This document shows positions 22,901-36,500 of a DNA stretch of 64,000 nt, piece after piece. This DNA comes from Agelaius tricolor (taxonomy: Eukaryota > Chordata > Aves > Passeriformes > Icteridae). The position numbers were made by a program, and so were the translations under genes. Each line of letters opens with the position of its first letter. The first letter of the stretch is position 1. Under the pieces are notes generated by a model. That model saw nothing but the letters and a program-made list of their open reading frames with translations. It searched no databases and was not told where the DNA came from. The stretch lies in assembly GCA_023055355.1 (NCBI GenBank), contig JALJCS010000002.1:83539001-83603000 (forward strand). Reading direction: 5' to 3'.

Positions 22901-25900
22901 TCTTCCTTTCTCCTGAACATTTGCAAACTTCAAAGACTTCACTGAATTAATAATTTAAAAATATTTTTATAGTTTATTTATGTGTACTGAGTGAGGTGGA
23001 TTAATATCATTAAAAAAGAGCTGATACATGCCAGTTACCCATTTTGACTTACAGGCTTTGACTCTGCACAAAAGTTACATAAGAATAATTTTCTTTTTTT
23101 CTCTTTTTGGCTACATGGTCAAAAAGTTCATGTGAACTCTGAAGTAGTTAAAAACCATAATCACTGGCCTTACGTTCTCTGTCATGGCAATAAAAATGTA
23201 TGAAAATGATTCATATGGTGCAGGTGAGATCACCATAGTGCTTTTGAAATATGGACCTGTGTGTGTTTTATTCAGTATATTCTGGAGATTGCCTGATGCA
23301 AATTAATTTTATGGAAAATTAAGCAGATCACCACAGCTGCACTTCACAACTGCCAGAGATTTCTGTAACTGGCAATTTTCCAGCAAGCCTGCTAAGAAAG
23401 AACTGAAAAGTTTACCACAAGCAGCTAGGCTGAGGCAGACTCCAGGACTGAAGCAAACTGGCTGTCATTTTACCATGTGGTTACTCATAAATGTATTGAA
23501 TATTGGATTTTGAAAGTCAGATTGTTTATCACTCTAAAGAGACATGTTAGAAATCATTGTATCAAAATTCATTACTAGGATTAATTTTAGGCTATTCCAT
23601 TGCCTAGAAGATTTGACATCTTTTGACTTTCATAATATTTATTCTAGCTCCCAAAAGACAATATCTTAAGAATTACCTCATAGGTTTAAGGAAGGAGCAA
23701 TTTGGAAGTATTACTTTGGCTAAATATTTAAGCCATTTATGACTATAAGTTAAGCTTTTAATTTCAATGGTAAAAAGCTAATTCAGCAAACTATAATAAT
23801 AGCCTTATTATTTATTATTCTTATCATATTACTGGCAGAAAAATGAGGTGAGCAAACAGAGGATAGACTTGTCAGAGTACCAGAGGGAAGCTGTATAGAG
23901 AGAGTCTCAGCTGAAGGTCCACCTCTAAAACCACAATTAAAGCAAAGACTCCCCTGGATTGTTGAGACCACAGGTCTTGGCTCTCGGCAGGGGGATTTTT
24001 ACACTGCCTTAAATCAGGACAGCAGAGGTGAAGAGTATGGGCAGCCATGGAGAGTGAAGTTTGCTAAATAACAGTTAATTGAACATTTCAGAATGGTTTC
24101 ACATGCAGCAACAGAGAGCACAAGCAGACCCTATATTTCCTTTGAAATTTCCCTACTAACCTTCGAAAAATGTTTCTCTCCTTTTTTTTTTTTCTTTCCT
24201 GACAGCTCTGGAATAAACAAGGAGAATATTTGAGAAAGGAACATGAGTAAATTATAAATTGTTCTGGTAACAGCTTGAGGTGATGTTTGCTTTGTTTGAT
24301 TCTACATTTTGTGGGGAGCATTGCCTACAGTTAGAAGCAAACTGCTTTGTAAACAGGCACAAGAAATTAGGCAGAGGAAAAACATGTGCTTGCTTTGCTG
24401 GATACTAGACTTGTCCTAATCGATGTGACCAGATCATTTCCAGCTGCAAAGTACCATCTCCTGCTTAGTTAATTTCTTGTTTTGTAGCTGAAAAGATAGG
24501 AGGAACATGTCAAATGAAAAATTGCCTACCATTTCTTCTTATTTTACTGCAAGGGAAAAAACCAAAAGCTGGCAAATGTGGTTAGTCCAGAAAACCACTC
24601 TGTCATTTCTTAATTTTCAACAGCTTAAATCAGGAATTTCTCGTAACTTCATGCTCAACTGGTTTCCAAGTATGGGAGCCAACAAAGCTGGAAGTTGGAG
24701 GCTGATGAGCCCTGTATTGGCATGGCCAATTTTTGTCTCTTGGGTGTGCAGGTATTTGGACAAGTCAGTGATGTGATGCACTGTTATGGGTGCCCTGTGC
24801 CCTGCTTGAGGAATATTGACATCCTGCCCTGCCCAACCCATCTCAGTGGTCTAAAGACACCAAAGCCAACCAGATCTGAATTATGCAGCCCACAAACACA
24901 TGGTGGCCACAAAACTGAGTTGGATGCCTGCTCTTCAAAGCTATAACATTAGCTTTGGACATTCTACTTTTGTGTCCCTCCACTACTAGAGGTTTAGGAT
25001 CCAATAGGAGTGATATTCAACTTAGGTAACTTCCTAAGACTGTATTTTGCTTTGAAGATCTGTGAAGAACCTTAGAGGAATGATGCAAAACACTCTGCTC
25101 ATTGGATGTGCTCATCCTCCCATCCAGGATGAAAATGCCTGGATGGGAGGACTGGCTACATCCCAGGCAGAAAATGAGGTTGGCTCATCAGGGACAGTTC
25201 TGCTGACACCAGTCATATTCAGCTGGCCGTAAATTTAGATCTTGAACTTAAAATAGCACAGACATCACTGAGTGAGTCTTGCTCTATCTGAGCAGGTTTG
25301 TGTATTTCTTCCGTAAGTCAAATACTTGCTCAGTGTTCATTCATATAGCCCTAAAGCAGGTCACATACATGAAAAGCTGATCCTGGGTAATGCTGGCAAG
25401 GATTTGTCTATGGAATAATTCTTATCTGAGAAACAAGAACCTCTGGAAACTGTAGGAAATGCTGACATTTGTGGGTGAGATAGTGGACAAAAATGGATGA
25501 GAAAGGGAGAACAAGTACTCAGCTCACAAGCAGCCCGGCGACAAAGGGAGGATAACTCTAAAACAGGCCTAAGCTTCAGGGTCTCTCTTTTGAGGTAGGA
25601 AACAGTAGATGGGACACAGGAAGATTTTTTTCAACATTTTTTTAAATGCCTGTAGGACACTGCTGCTCTAGGTAGGAGTTAGATCACAATATCCACATGA
25701 GGACTTTTCTGACAGAGCTAGGAGTTATTCTGGGGACCTGTCTGAACTCTTGTGCTTTCCACATCTCAATTCCTTTACAATATGAAATGAAACCAAGTCT
25801 TTATACTTTTTAATCAAATAAGTATTATTGTTTTCATTTAGTCCTTCCACCATCTCCAAATACTTTCTGTATCTTCACTGGACACACCACTCTAATAAAG

Positions 25901-28900
25901 GCAGGGATCAGGAGCTAGCACAGGATCTATGGCTGGCTCACACAGCTTCTGACCAAGTCTTGCTCTCCTCTCCCTGCTTTTCTGGGAGAGAAGAGCAGAT
26001 CAGAGCTGCAAGTCTCTAGGCCAAGAGCTCTTTGCTGAGAAGCTGTATTGAACAGAGGGCAGCAATAAGAGAAGAGATCAGATCTTCTGTCTTCTCCTTG
26101 CTATAGCAAAGTGGAGTCAAATATTCTGGTATAAAAATTGTAGAGAGGGTGGTGTTAGCAGAGAAAACGGCTAAAGCAAAGAGACCATAACCTCTGTAAA
26201 TACAATGGCTAACTACATTGCAGCATCCAGCAGTCTCAGGCACCATAACCTTGAGGTAAATGCTAAAAAGCTTATTCCAAAAAATCAAGAATACAGATCA
26301 CAAGTTACTCATAGCAGGAGAATAGATGTTCTTGATTTACAGAGTATATCTCAAAGCTGTTAGCATTGCTGTACAGATCCTCATTGTTCATGCAGAGGTG
26401 GGCAGGGCAACCTGCAATAACATTGAGAAGAGGAATACCCAGATTGGGACTTTTATTTAAGCTATTTCCAATCACAGATCAAGGAGTGGTACTGAATGAA
26501 GAAGATAGTTTTTTTCATAGGGGTGAGTTCACAGGCTAGGAGCAGGGCAGAGGAGCAGTGAGAAAACTGGTGAGTGAGAAAGCAGCTTTCACTCTCCTTC
26601 TGTTAACAAGACATCCTAGCCAAACTTAGAGGATTTAGGGCTAAAGGTCACAATGCTGCAGCTCCTTTTGCAATGCTATTTCCAGATTAGGGTATCATCT
26701 ATTATTTTTTGTCAAATTAAGCACTCAATTCTTAGCAGGCATTATCATAAAATTAAGGCAAGCATCTCTCTAGACACTATTTTCTATGTGAAAAAACCCG
26801 GTGATGCAAGTTATCATAGGAGCTTTCTGTTGGACCCAATTAGACAAAGAATCATGGAAAAAGCAGTCATAAAAAGGGCAAAGTTTACTAGTCCTGGATG
26901 TCTTGAGTATGTTTATTTGTCTGGCAGAGCTCTTGGTGATTCCACGATTAACATCTTGATTAATGAAAACATGCACTGGCCGCAAGTCCGCATTGATGAT
27001 GGTTTTTGTTTGAAATCTGTGAGTGAGGGAGAAGTTTCCACGAACAGTCAGAAAATCCTCAATGATGGATTGTGGTGCAGGCAGGGTTTTTAGTGTGGCA
27101 CTGCAGAACAGGCTGTTCCCAGCCAGCAGACCTGGGGCGTTATGCCCTGGCTCTGCTCATTCTGGAGGCAGCTCTGACAACAGCGGGAAGGGGCACCAGG
27201 GTGGCTGCCTCACACTCTGGCTGACTTGTTTCCTTGGATTTTTCATGTCCACATGTAACTCTGGCATCACCCCTCCCATGGCCTGTCCTATCCATGAAGT
27301 GAAAAAGACCCATCTCTCATCTTGTATACAAAGTGTTAAATAATTACATTTGGACATCTTTTCCTTTTGCACCTTACTTTTCTGCAAAGTCAGAATAAGA
27401 TTATAGGTATCTGTACAGGCTTTTATTTCTGGCAATGTGCTGTTTATCTCCTCCATGTACCCTTGGGTTTAATGACCTTACAGGCTTATATTATCACATG
27501 GATCTTTGTGAAAGGGACTGAAGCTGAAATTGTAAGTTTATGAGTTTATAACTCAGAACCAGACTTGAACTGAGAAGGGAAAAGAGGTTTTCCTATAAAG
27601 ACCTAATTTTATCTGTAACAGTAATACAGTCTGTTAAGGACAGTAAAGGTAAGGGTCAGGAAAGCTGATCTCATGCTTGCTTTCCTAACCTTTCTCTGCT
27701 TTGGGACAGGCTGTGCTCATATTATTACTATTGTTCCTGGGAACAACTCCCAGCTTGCATGCAGGAGCTTTCTACATCCCTCCTTTCCCGTTGTCTTTTG
27801 CTCTGGCTGTAGCACGATGAAATTTCAGCCATGGACTCAGAGTTTCCTGGACTTTCTTTTTGAAACTTGGTATTTTCTATTTTTGTCCTCATTTTTTTAA
27901 GAGTTGTGAACTCTCTCTTTTCAGAGACTCATCCTCTATTTTCTCTTGCCTTACTATTAGACCAAGCTGAATTTTTACTCCTATTGTGTACTACCATTGG
28001 GTTTTACTCCCATTGCAGCGCCTTCTCCAAATTTGCACACCACCCAAGATCTACTTCCTTTCCTGCCCAGCAATTGAAATCTTCACTTCACCCTGACTCT
28101 AAATACTGTGTTTAGTATCAACATCCTCTTTGCTCATAGAAAGTATCACCAACCTGATATTCCTGCTCAGGTGGGTTTTAAGACTTCCCTGTGAAATCAC
28201 ACAGAAAATTTCCTCCCATCCTCAGCCACTCAGCTGTCCAGCTTCCTCAAGACCTCCAACACAGGCAGTCACATACATCAGAGAAGATGGTGACATCTCC
28301 TTTCTTTTCTTACTGCCTTGTGGCAGATGGGTTCCCATGCCACTCTTAGGTGAAAATTGCCATCCACCTTCATATCTTAGTGGCCCTGAGGAGAAATGTC
28401 AGAGTTGCAGAGCAGGGATAGTCCTTGGCTTTCCTTACTCAGATACTAGAGCCTGATGCTTCCTTGCTGTCAGGACGCAGTATCTCTTCTTCACCTTCAC
28501 AGGTCTACAGTATGGCTGAGAAGATGTCTGGAGCAAGTCCTGTCTCCAGAAACTCCTCCACAACTGCTCCTACAACACGTCTCTTTTCCTTTTTGGCATG
28601 TTCCTGTTCTTCTAAATCATAGGGTTTCTCAGTCTGGAAAAATTATAATGGAGGGAGAAGAGAGCACAGTTCCATAAACCCTGGCTAGTGCAGGGAAAAC
28701 AAACAGGGACTGATTGGACTGATCGTTCACAGTCTCCCAGAATATAAAATCTTTGGGGGCACCCAATAAAATTGTCAGGGACAACAAAAATAGGCAAAAA
28801 AGAAAAACTTTTTGTGTGGCCTGTAGTTACATTGTGGCAAAATACATTAAATAAATAAACTCCAGAAGGGATTGACACATTGATGGAGGATGACTGCTTT

Positions 28901-29644
28901 GTTAACTATTAGATACTATGCCCTGGATGTAATTTCAGACTCAGGAAATCTCTACACAGTTGATTTTTAGTGGCTGGAAGGCAGTAAAAGGACTCTATAT
29001 ACCCTAATTCTCATACTTTTGTCTCAATATCTGCTAATAATCACTGTCAGAGACAGGATACTTGGCTAGACAAGCTTTTGATTAGACTGGCTATGGTACT
29101 TCTTACATTTTTTAACATACTGGAGCAGCTTTGCCCAGAACGTGGAGTACAGAGTTTACTCTGCTCTGCATGCTGCACTTCTGTTCTTTTGCTGATAGCC
29201 AAGAATGACAAATTTAAAATAAGACTTATGAGAGCAGCAGCGTGCATGGCACAGGCTGCATGGTAATGAGTTGATTTTCCAATTTAAGCACTGGAACAAC
29301 TTCAGTTACTGCCCACAAATGGGATCTGAACATCCAATGCCTTGACGGTGAAGAGGGCCTGCAGCTGGGGTGGATCACAGCTTACTGAGCCCAGAAGCTT
29401 CTAGCCCTGCCTGGTGCAGTGATTTCAATCCATAGTTTGAAATTCAAGCTAATTTGTCATAACCTCAAAGCCTGCCACAGACTGGTAAAAACAATTTCAC
29501 ATGATTCTTTGTCAGACTCAGTAGATAAGAATAAGGATTCTGGCAGCAGGTAATGATCAGTAAGCAATGCTGCACACCATGCTCACAGAGAGAATGGAAA
29601 CACCCTCCTAAATTCACCTGACCCTTAGGATCTAGGCACTATTA
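13931..29644. other. Gene desert, no gene recognised
   Basis: About 15.7 kb of AT-rich sequence with only short random open frames. I see no exon with flanking splice signals and matching family motifs, no tRNA-like fold and no clear LINE. A minus-strand cluster of small frames at 17833-18602 is not recognisable. Conserved enhancers of HAS2 may lie here but cannot be shown from one sequence. Confidence 0.5.
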
Positions 29645-29700
29645 TGTTGACGGCTGGACTCAACAATCTTGGAGAATTTTTCCAACCTAAATGATTCTGT
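29645..29700 (+). mobile_element. Short CR1 3' tail
   Basis: About 55 bp resemble the CR1 end: GGACTCAACAATCTTGGAG, then TTTTCCAACCTAAATGATTC. Plus orientation, heavily truncated. Confidence 0.75.
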
Positions 29701-29852
29701 CTGATAAAAACTCAAATCTCAGAGTAAGTAAGTGAAATATTCCCCAGGCAAGTCCTTTTCAAACCTTGCTCTGAAATGTAGGATGTGAGGAATGATGACG
29801 TGTATAGAGTAAAGCCAAAGCAAATATTCCCTAATATTCAGAGAAATAAAGC

Positions 29853-29873
29853 TTTTTTTTTTTTTTTTTTTTT
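29853..29873. repeat. T homopolymer (21 bp)
   Basis: An unbroken run of 21 T. It may be the poly(A) end of an old minus-strand insertion or simple slippage; no parent element is seen beside it. Confidence 0.9.
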
Positions 29874-32800
29874 GCATTTACACAGCAGGACACGCAGGAA
29901 ATTTAAGGGGCACACTAACAGAATCAGTGCAAATGTTGGTCAGCATTTTCAGCAAATGCTGGTCTTTTTTGCTTGTTGGCTTTTGTATTGTTTTGTTTTC
30001 TTTATTGGCTCTTTTCAATACCCCGGGGGTCTGCTGGAAAGGACAGAAATATAAAAATCTGTCCTGCAAAATGCTGAGCCCTGGCTGGCCTGGCTGTTGT
30101 CAAAGTTGAAGATGCTCTGCACCCATGGGCAAGGTCCCTGCTGCTGAGCAGGATGAGCCCTGTTAACAGGTGTGTGATTCTCTAAGCTACTTAGGCATAG
30201 ATTCAACTGTCATAGGTCCCATAAAGTAGTAGCTTTTGGCAGATCCTATTATTAATGATACTGTGTTTGCCAACAATGTAAAACAATAATGCTTGTGAGT
30301 TAACCAAATTCAAATCATATGAAGATTTTCCTGTATTCTGTCCAAAAAGTTCTTGTAATAGGCTGATTCATCCAATACCATTTCTATCCCAAGAGCAAGG
30401 GAAGATAATTTTCCCACTCTTTCATTGTGGGAAACAGAACCCAAATCAGCCCAGATTTAGTCCTCCTAGTGGTTGCAGACAGACACTACCTTTTACCTCA
30501 GAGAATGTATCTGTTTTGCTTGTAGCTGTTGTCTTAAGAAGTGCCTGTTCTTTTGCTGTAAGGTTGCTCATAGTGTGGAAATACACCTAATCAAATAAAG
30601 CTGAAAACCAGGAAGAGCTATTTTCCTTGCTGCCTCACAGCCATCTGTCTGAGTTACAGGTACCTGTGGATTTATGTGTGAAATTCAAGATCTGGCACTG
30701 TGGTCTTTATAATGGAGTTGCAAATACATGCAGAGCAAGTGTTCTTAGCTTCCCTCTGTACATTAGGGCAAGATCTCAAAACATTTACAAATTAATCCAT
30801 TAACTCTTACAGACCCTCTCAGAGCCTTTCCACCCCTTATGCCATGAACGTGTTACAAGAACTTTCAGGGTTATTTTGGGGTTTTTTCCTCTTTAGGAGG
30901 AAACTTTGGTATCATGAATGAGGCATCATCTTTTCTGTCATCTAGTTTAATTCCAGTGAGCAGGCAGAAGCAAATCTCTGCCTATCCTGTTGGCCAGACT
31001 ACCTCCTGCAGCTGCTTCTCATGGCTCTGTGATCCCTGAAAACCCATACTCACACTCTGCTGCTTTCCTGTAGGGAAGCACAGTTAATACACTGTACATG
31101 ATGGCTGGCCCACTTGCCTTGGGCAGTGACTTTAGTTGTGTCCAAGTTTTGACTCTATAAAAATTGCTTAATTACCCCTTTTATGAAAATCAAAGGAGTG
31201 CTCAGGCCACCCAAAATCTGATATTATAAATATTACAGTTGCTTAGTGGTGCACAAAGGTGCAGGAAGAGGAAGGTGTTCTGCTACAAAAGGTTCTTGCT
31301 GTAGATCAATGATAAAGGACGACAGGTAAAGCAAATTCAGGAGAGGGAAGGTCAAAGTCAAAAGTATTATTTCAGATAAGAGTTGTGATCAGCCTCCATG
31401 TGTCAAATGCACTCCCTCATCTGAAACTAAAGTGAGGAACAAGGAGGTTCCTGGGGTGGCTTGTGCCAGTACTAAGTCCCATGAATTGGACCAAAGCAGG
31501 AGGAACTGCAGGACTTTCTTTCCAGGCCTCCTCCAGCTCATCTCTGGATGTGCTGACCAGGCCCAGGATTCTCACACTGGGGTGACAGAGTTCAGTCTGT
31601 CTACAGCACCCTATAGACTTGTGATGGTTTTGTGTAATATAATTTAAAGATATTTTTATTTTTTCTCGACAGATCTAGAGGTGAAGGCAGGGTGCACACA
31701 TGCACTTTGACAAGGTAATTTAAATCCTCCCACAGTCCTTTTTATCACAATTTGTGCACCCCTGCAGACAATTCTGGTGAGTCTGTTCTTTCCCATACCC
31801 TCACCCATTTCAGTGACAGCATCACTGCCACATCACTGTGCTTTCTGCTATTTTTCTTGTTCCTTGAGTGACTTCTGTGAGCTGTCCTGCAAAGCAGATA
31901 CCTTCTCTTCATGGATACTTCTAAAATCTTTCAGTGAAGGCATTGTTTCTCTGCCCAGATTGGGAATGGGCTCCAGCTCTCTACAGGGAAAATGGGGAGA
32001 ACTGGGAATAAGAGATGGCCATCACTTAGTTATCACATTAGCACTACAAAGATCACATTTCAAAAGTAGCCAACAATGCTGTATAAGCTGAGAGCAACTA
32101 ACAAGGGGTTAGAACACCTGCCCAGTTAAGAACTGTGCCTCTGAGGGCCCATGAACTGTAAGTTTATTTGCATGCTGTATCCTGTCCATATATCTTGCCA
32201 TCTTCCCAGAGACAGTGTGTATTCCTTCCCTCACCTCTTCTTCTCTTTCCTTCCCTTTGCTCTTCCCTTTCCTCTTTCCTATTCCCATCCTTTTCCTCTT
32301 CTTTTTTATGTTCTCTTTTTTTTCCCCACAATGTACACAAGCACTCAAAGTGTCAACATGTTAGAAGTAAAAAAAAAATATACACTGAAATGACTAATGG
32401 GACTTCAATCTATGTGGTAATGGACGTCACACCCACCGTGACCTCCATATGCTTCTTTTCCCTCTGTTTCCCTCTCTGGAAAATATGATTTAAGGTTTTA
32501 TCAAATGCATTGTTAACATCTTCTAGTTTCTAGGAAAAGTTTTATTCGAAATTGGATCTGCTACAACATTACTCAGTTTCTGAATATTGCTATTCTTTCC
32601 ACAGATTACCTGTGATGTCCATGTGGAAATTATATTTTAGAGATGAAAATCCAGATTATACACTTTCTAAGTATTGAATTTAAAAATAGCTTTTCAGGCT
32701 GATTGTTGTAGGGCTAAGTACTACAGTATCAATGTAAGTTTTACATACTTGCTAATTAAATCCACATGTATTAGATGTATTATAGACATGCAATATGGCA

Positions 32801-33067
32801 GTATGATTTATGAACTTCCTCCTTCAAAGTATTCCAACATGCAATAAGGTTCTTAGGTATTCTGGAGTAATTTTTTACCTCATAAAGCTCATTAGCACAA
32901 ACTTATTTCCCTGTGAAGTAAAAATATATATTTTTTTGTGTGGAAAAACACTGCTCTAACTGCTTCTGGATACAGAATGGGACCTCATAGAAAAGGTACT
33001 TCTTCTAGGGAAGTTAACTATTGAACTGAAACAGATGGGTAGAAAACAAAAAATTGTAAATGTACCC
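29874..33067. other. Intergenic, includes a CT-rich tract
   Basis: No gene is recognised. The one clear item is the pyrimidine tract at 32221-32328. Confidence 0.5.
32221..32328. repeat. Pyrimidine (CT)-rich tract, about 108 bp
   Basis: Almost pure C/T on the plus strand in runs of CCTT and TTCC blocks. The purine strand gives a spurious Lys/Arg/Glu-rich open frame at 32109-32348. Such tracts can form triplex DNA; here it is best read as low-complexity sequence. Confidence 0.85.
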
Positions 33068-33521
33068 ACAAAGGAGAGCAACAGAGCCAGTGCTGGGTCT
33101 GGAGCACAAGTCCTGTGAAGAGCAGCTGAGGGAGCTGGGGGAGCTCAGCATGGAGAAAAGGAGGCTCCAGGAGCATCTTATCCCTCTCAAGCACTCCCTG
33201 AAAGGAGGTTGTAGCTGAGTGGGGGTCTGGCTCTTCTGCCAGGTCACAGTGATAAGACAGGAAGGAACAGCCTCAAGTTGCACCACAGGAGGTTTAGATT
33301 GGATCTTAGGAAAAGATTGTTCATGGAAAGGGTTATCAAACTCTGTAACAGGCTGCCCAGGGAAGTGGTGGAGTCACCATCCTTGGAGGTATTTAAAAGA
33401 TGCGTACTTGTGGCACTTAGGGACATGGTTTAGTTAGTGCTTGGATTAGTCAGTGCTGGGTTAAGGATTGGACTTGATGATATTAAGGGACTTTTCCGAC
33501 TCAAACAATTCTATGATTTTA
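33068..33521 (+). mobile_element. CR1 LINE 3' fragment
   Basis: Plus-strand CR1 copy of about 450 bp. It has the segment GGAGAAAAGGAGGCTCCAGG (with small differences), then GGAAGTGGTGGAGTCACCAT, GGACATGGTTTAGT and TTGGACTTGATGATATTAA, ending in CAATTCTATGATTTTA. The order matches the end of ORF2 and the CR1 3' UTR. Many substitutions break the frame. Confidence 0.93.
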
Positions 33522-36500
33522 CAAAATTAACTTTCAAAATGAGCTGAGCTGACAAAAAGTCTTCATACAAATGTAGTTTAGTTAATTTTAAAAGACTAAT
33601 TGGCTTTTACATAATTCTTCCATTGATTAAAAAGAGATCAGAAACATCAGTTTTTATAGAATCTTCCCTAGTGCCTATCACTGTTCCCTTAGCTTCATGA
33701 CTATACAGGTATTTTAATGTCTTTCTCAGTCTATTAGAGAAATGGGCAGGTTGAAACACTCTTCCACCTCTACATACAACATCAAAAGTATATTCAATTT
33801 ACTTTAGAAAGCACCACAGATGTAATTTATATTATTATGCCAAATTTTCATAACTAATCTCTTTCCATTGTAGTGGAAGGAAATTCATTTGCAAGTACAA
33901 TTAGTGATTTTGAAGCCATCAGTAAAGTCCTTATGATGAAAAACAATTTGTGGTTACACATATTTGCTTTCTCTTGTATATAAAAATAGTTAATTTCTGT
34001 CCCTCATATGGAAGAATGAAACTAAGTCACTGCACTCTTTAAGATGTTCTAGTGTACCTGTTCTTTTAATAAATTTTGAATAAATAAGGAAATAATTAAT
34101 ACATATCTGAGCTTAACAACAAGAAAATGTAGGTTATATGGTTATTTAATCTGCTTTAAAGATGAGAAAATGGTGGGTTACATGGCTCTGTTATTTCACT
34201 TATATTCTTAGAGCTCATGAGAAAATTTATTTCCAAGAATTTGTTTTTAATTTTTTAACTGAAATTCTAGCAAGTGTTCTGCAAGCTGAGAAAGACTCAC
34301 ATCTAAAATGAAGGGTGTTGATCAGCAGCTGAGACAACAGAAGGACAGTAGTTATGTGTTGGGGGTAACTTCCCTCCCAGGGGTTCTAGCCTAAAAATAT
34401 TAACATTCTTTGAGATCTTCACTGTGCTGTGCAGCCTGAAGTCTGTGCTTCCTAGACACAAGGACAACATCACCCATTTGTGGCTTAGTCTATTCCTGCC
34501 CCTTTGACTCAGTGTTTTTCAGCCACACATTTCAGTTCTGACATACTTAGAGGAGGACATTCCCTCCCAGTGCTCCTGACCGACCTTGCAGATCTGAACT
34601 GGAACTGCCTTTGGCTGAGGAGGAGTAAAGCCTTGAGCTTCAGCTTCCTGGGTAAATGCTTTAAACCTCTAAATTGTCAGATAAAAGCTACAGTTCTGCT
34701 TCCCTTCCAGATGCAGGATTCCTCCAAGGCTGGCTGTGCTTTGTGCAGAAGTGAGTACTGTCAGTACACATCCAACTTTTCCAGGAAACACTGGCTGGAC
34801 CAGACCTCTGGGGATATGAGTGTGGGACTGGCCAGTTTGCAAGTCTCAAAGGACTGCAGTCATAAGAAAGGTACCAAAATGTTCAGCTCTGGAGGAAGAG
34901 CAGCAAACAGCAAACAAGGCTGTCAAGCACTGGAAGTACCCAGTGAACTTCACAGGGGAAATGATCACTTGTTGTGGCTCTTTTTATCTCCTGCAAGGCT
35001 AGGCAAGTTTTTGTGGATTGTAGTTTTAGACTTAAACATTTCAATTCTGCCTCCTGCTCCCTGAAAGCATCTATTGGTGTGGTCCCCTACATCTAAGCAT
35101 GCAGGCACATGCATGTAGGCACTGCCCGTACATGAAGCTTCCCAAAACTGAAGCAAAACAGCCTGGATCTATTGAAAAAATTATTTCAATGCATCGGTTA
35201 TTCCGTGGGAATTTTCTTAGCAAGGCATTTGTAAATGTAAACATATTATTGGCCAATGAATGGAGTCAAATGTTTTAGCAGCTCTATGAAAACCATCATG
35301 TGGCTTATTCAAGTCTTTGGGAACTAGCAAGCTGACTTCTGCCAGAGTCTGCACAGAAAGGGAACTCTGTAAAACAGGATGAGGCAGGACAGAGATTTAT
35401 GCAAAAGTGGGGTTAATTCCAAAATTACTTATTAAAAAAATGGCTATTTCTTTTGTTCCAAAACAATACTAACTAAAAAGTCCTCTCTATCTGTATGTCA
35501 TACTGAAAAGAACTCACTAACACAAAAAATTTAAATGGAGATTTTTATTTTATTTTAAAAGCTCCAATTTTTTAGGGGAAGTGACAAACCCTTCCTTTCT
35601 TCTGTGGATCAAATGAGGAAAAATCCATGTTGTTTCCAGTGTGATCTGACTTTTCCCTTATAAGTAACATCAAAATCAGCAGTTCCATTTAAAGCCATGT
35701 GTTTGTTTCCTATTTTTCAAAGCAGTTTCTTTTGTGGGAAGGAAAGGTAATGAATTACACTACATTTTTCTGAAGCAATAGTTGAACTATGCATGCATTT
35801 ACTAGCATATGTGCACTTTGGCATGCTGCTGCTTCAGTGTGGATTTGGGGTCTTGACTAATAGAATCACCTTTTTTTCATTTGCAAAAGCACACTGACTG
35901 CTGATGTGGACTGGATGCCTCAGGGAACGGCTGAAACCAAGAGAATGGCCCAGTGATTATGGAACATGCTTGAGGAAAGGTTCATTCTCTTGCACAAGGG
36001 TGCAGCAGTTCCAGAGCAGGACAAAAATCTCAGGCAGCTGCTCTTTTCCCACATGGTTTTATCCTTCAGGACCATAGAGTTGTTTTGTTTTTTTTAAAAA
36101 GCAAATCCAAGTAGTTAAACAGTATAAATAGAAAAACTCTTTAGCTAAAGGTATGATGCAGCCTTTTGATCACAAGGACACCATTCCTTCAAAGCCTGTT
36201 GTTCCTTTTAATTATATAATATTTATTCTTCTAATTCATTGTAGTTCCACAGAGAGCAGGAGAAAATCTTTTGTCCCCAAGTTTCTGTTACCCTCCTTTC
36301 TTTGCACTTCTGGGAAAGAAGCCTAACGCAAGAAAGCTATAGAACTGTGATACATTGAATTTCTCCAGTGTGACTTTGATCTTTTTGGCCTATGTCTAAC
36401 TTAGACCCTGCAATTCTAGACACGGAGATAATTTCAGGATACCTTAGCTCTTGGAACAGTGTAGTAGAAAACAAACTCACATGGATGGTGTTACTCAGAT

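Noticed and set aside
26653..27343. Two overlapping plus-strand frames of 146 and 106 codons
   Set aside because: There is no recognisable domain, no coding-like features and no splice context; consistent with chance.
32109..32348. Lys/Arg/Glu-rich minus-strand frame
   Set aside because: It is the purine strand of a CT-rich low-complexity tract.
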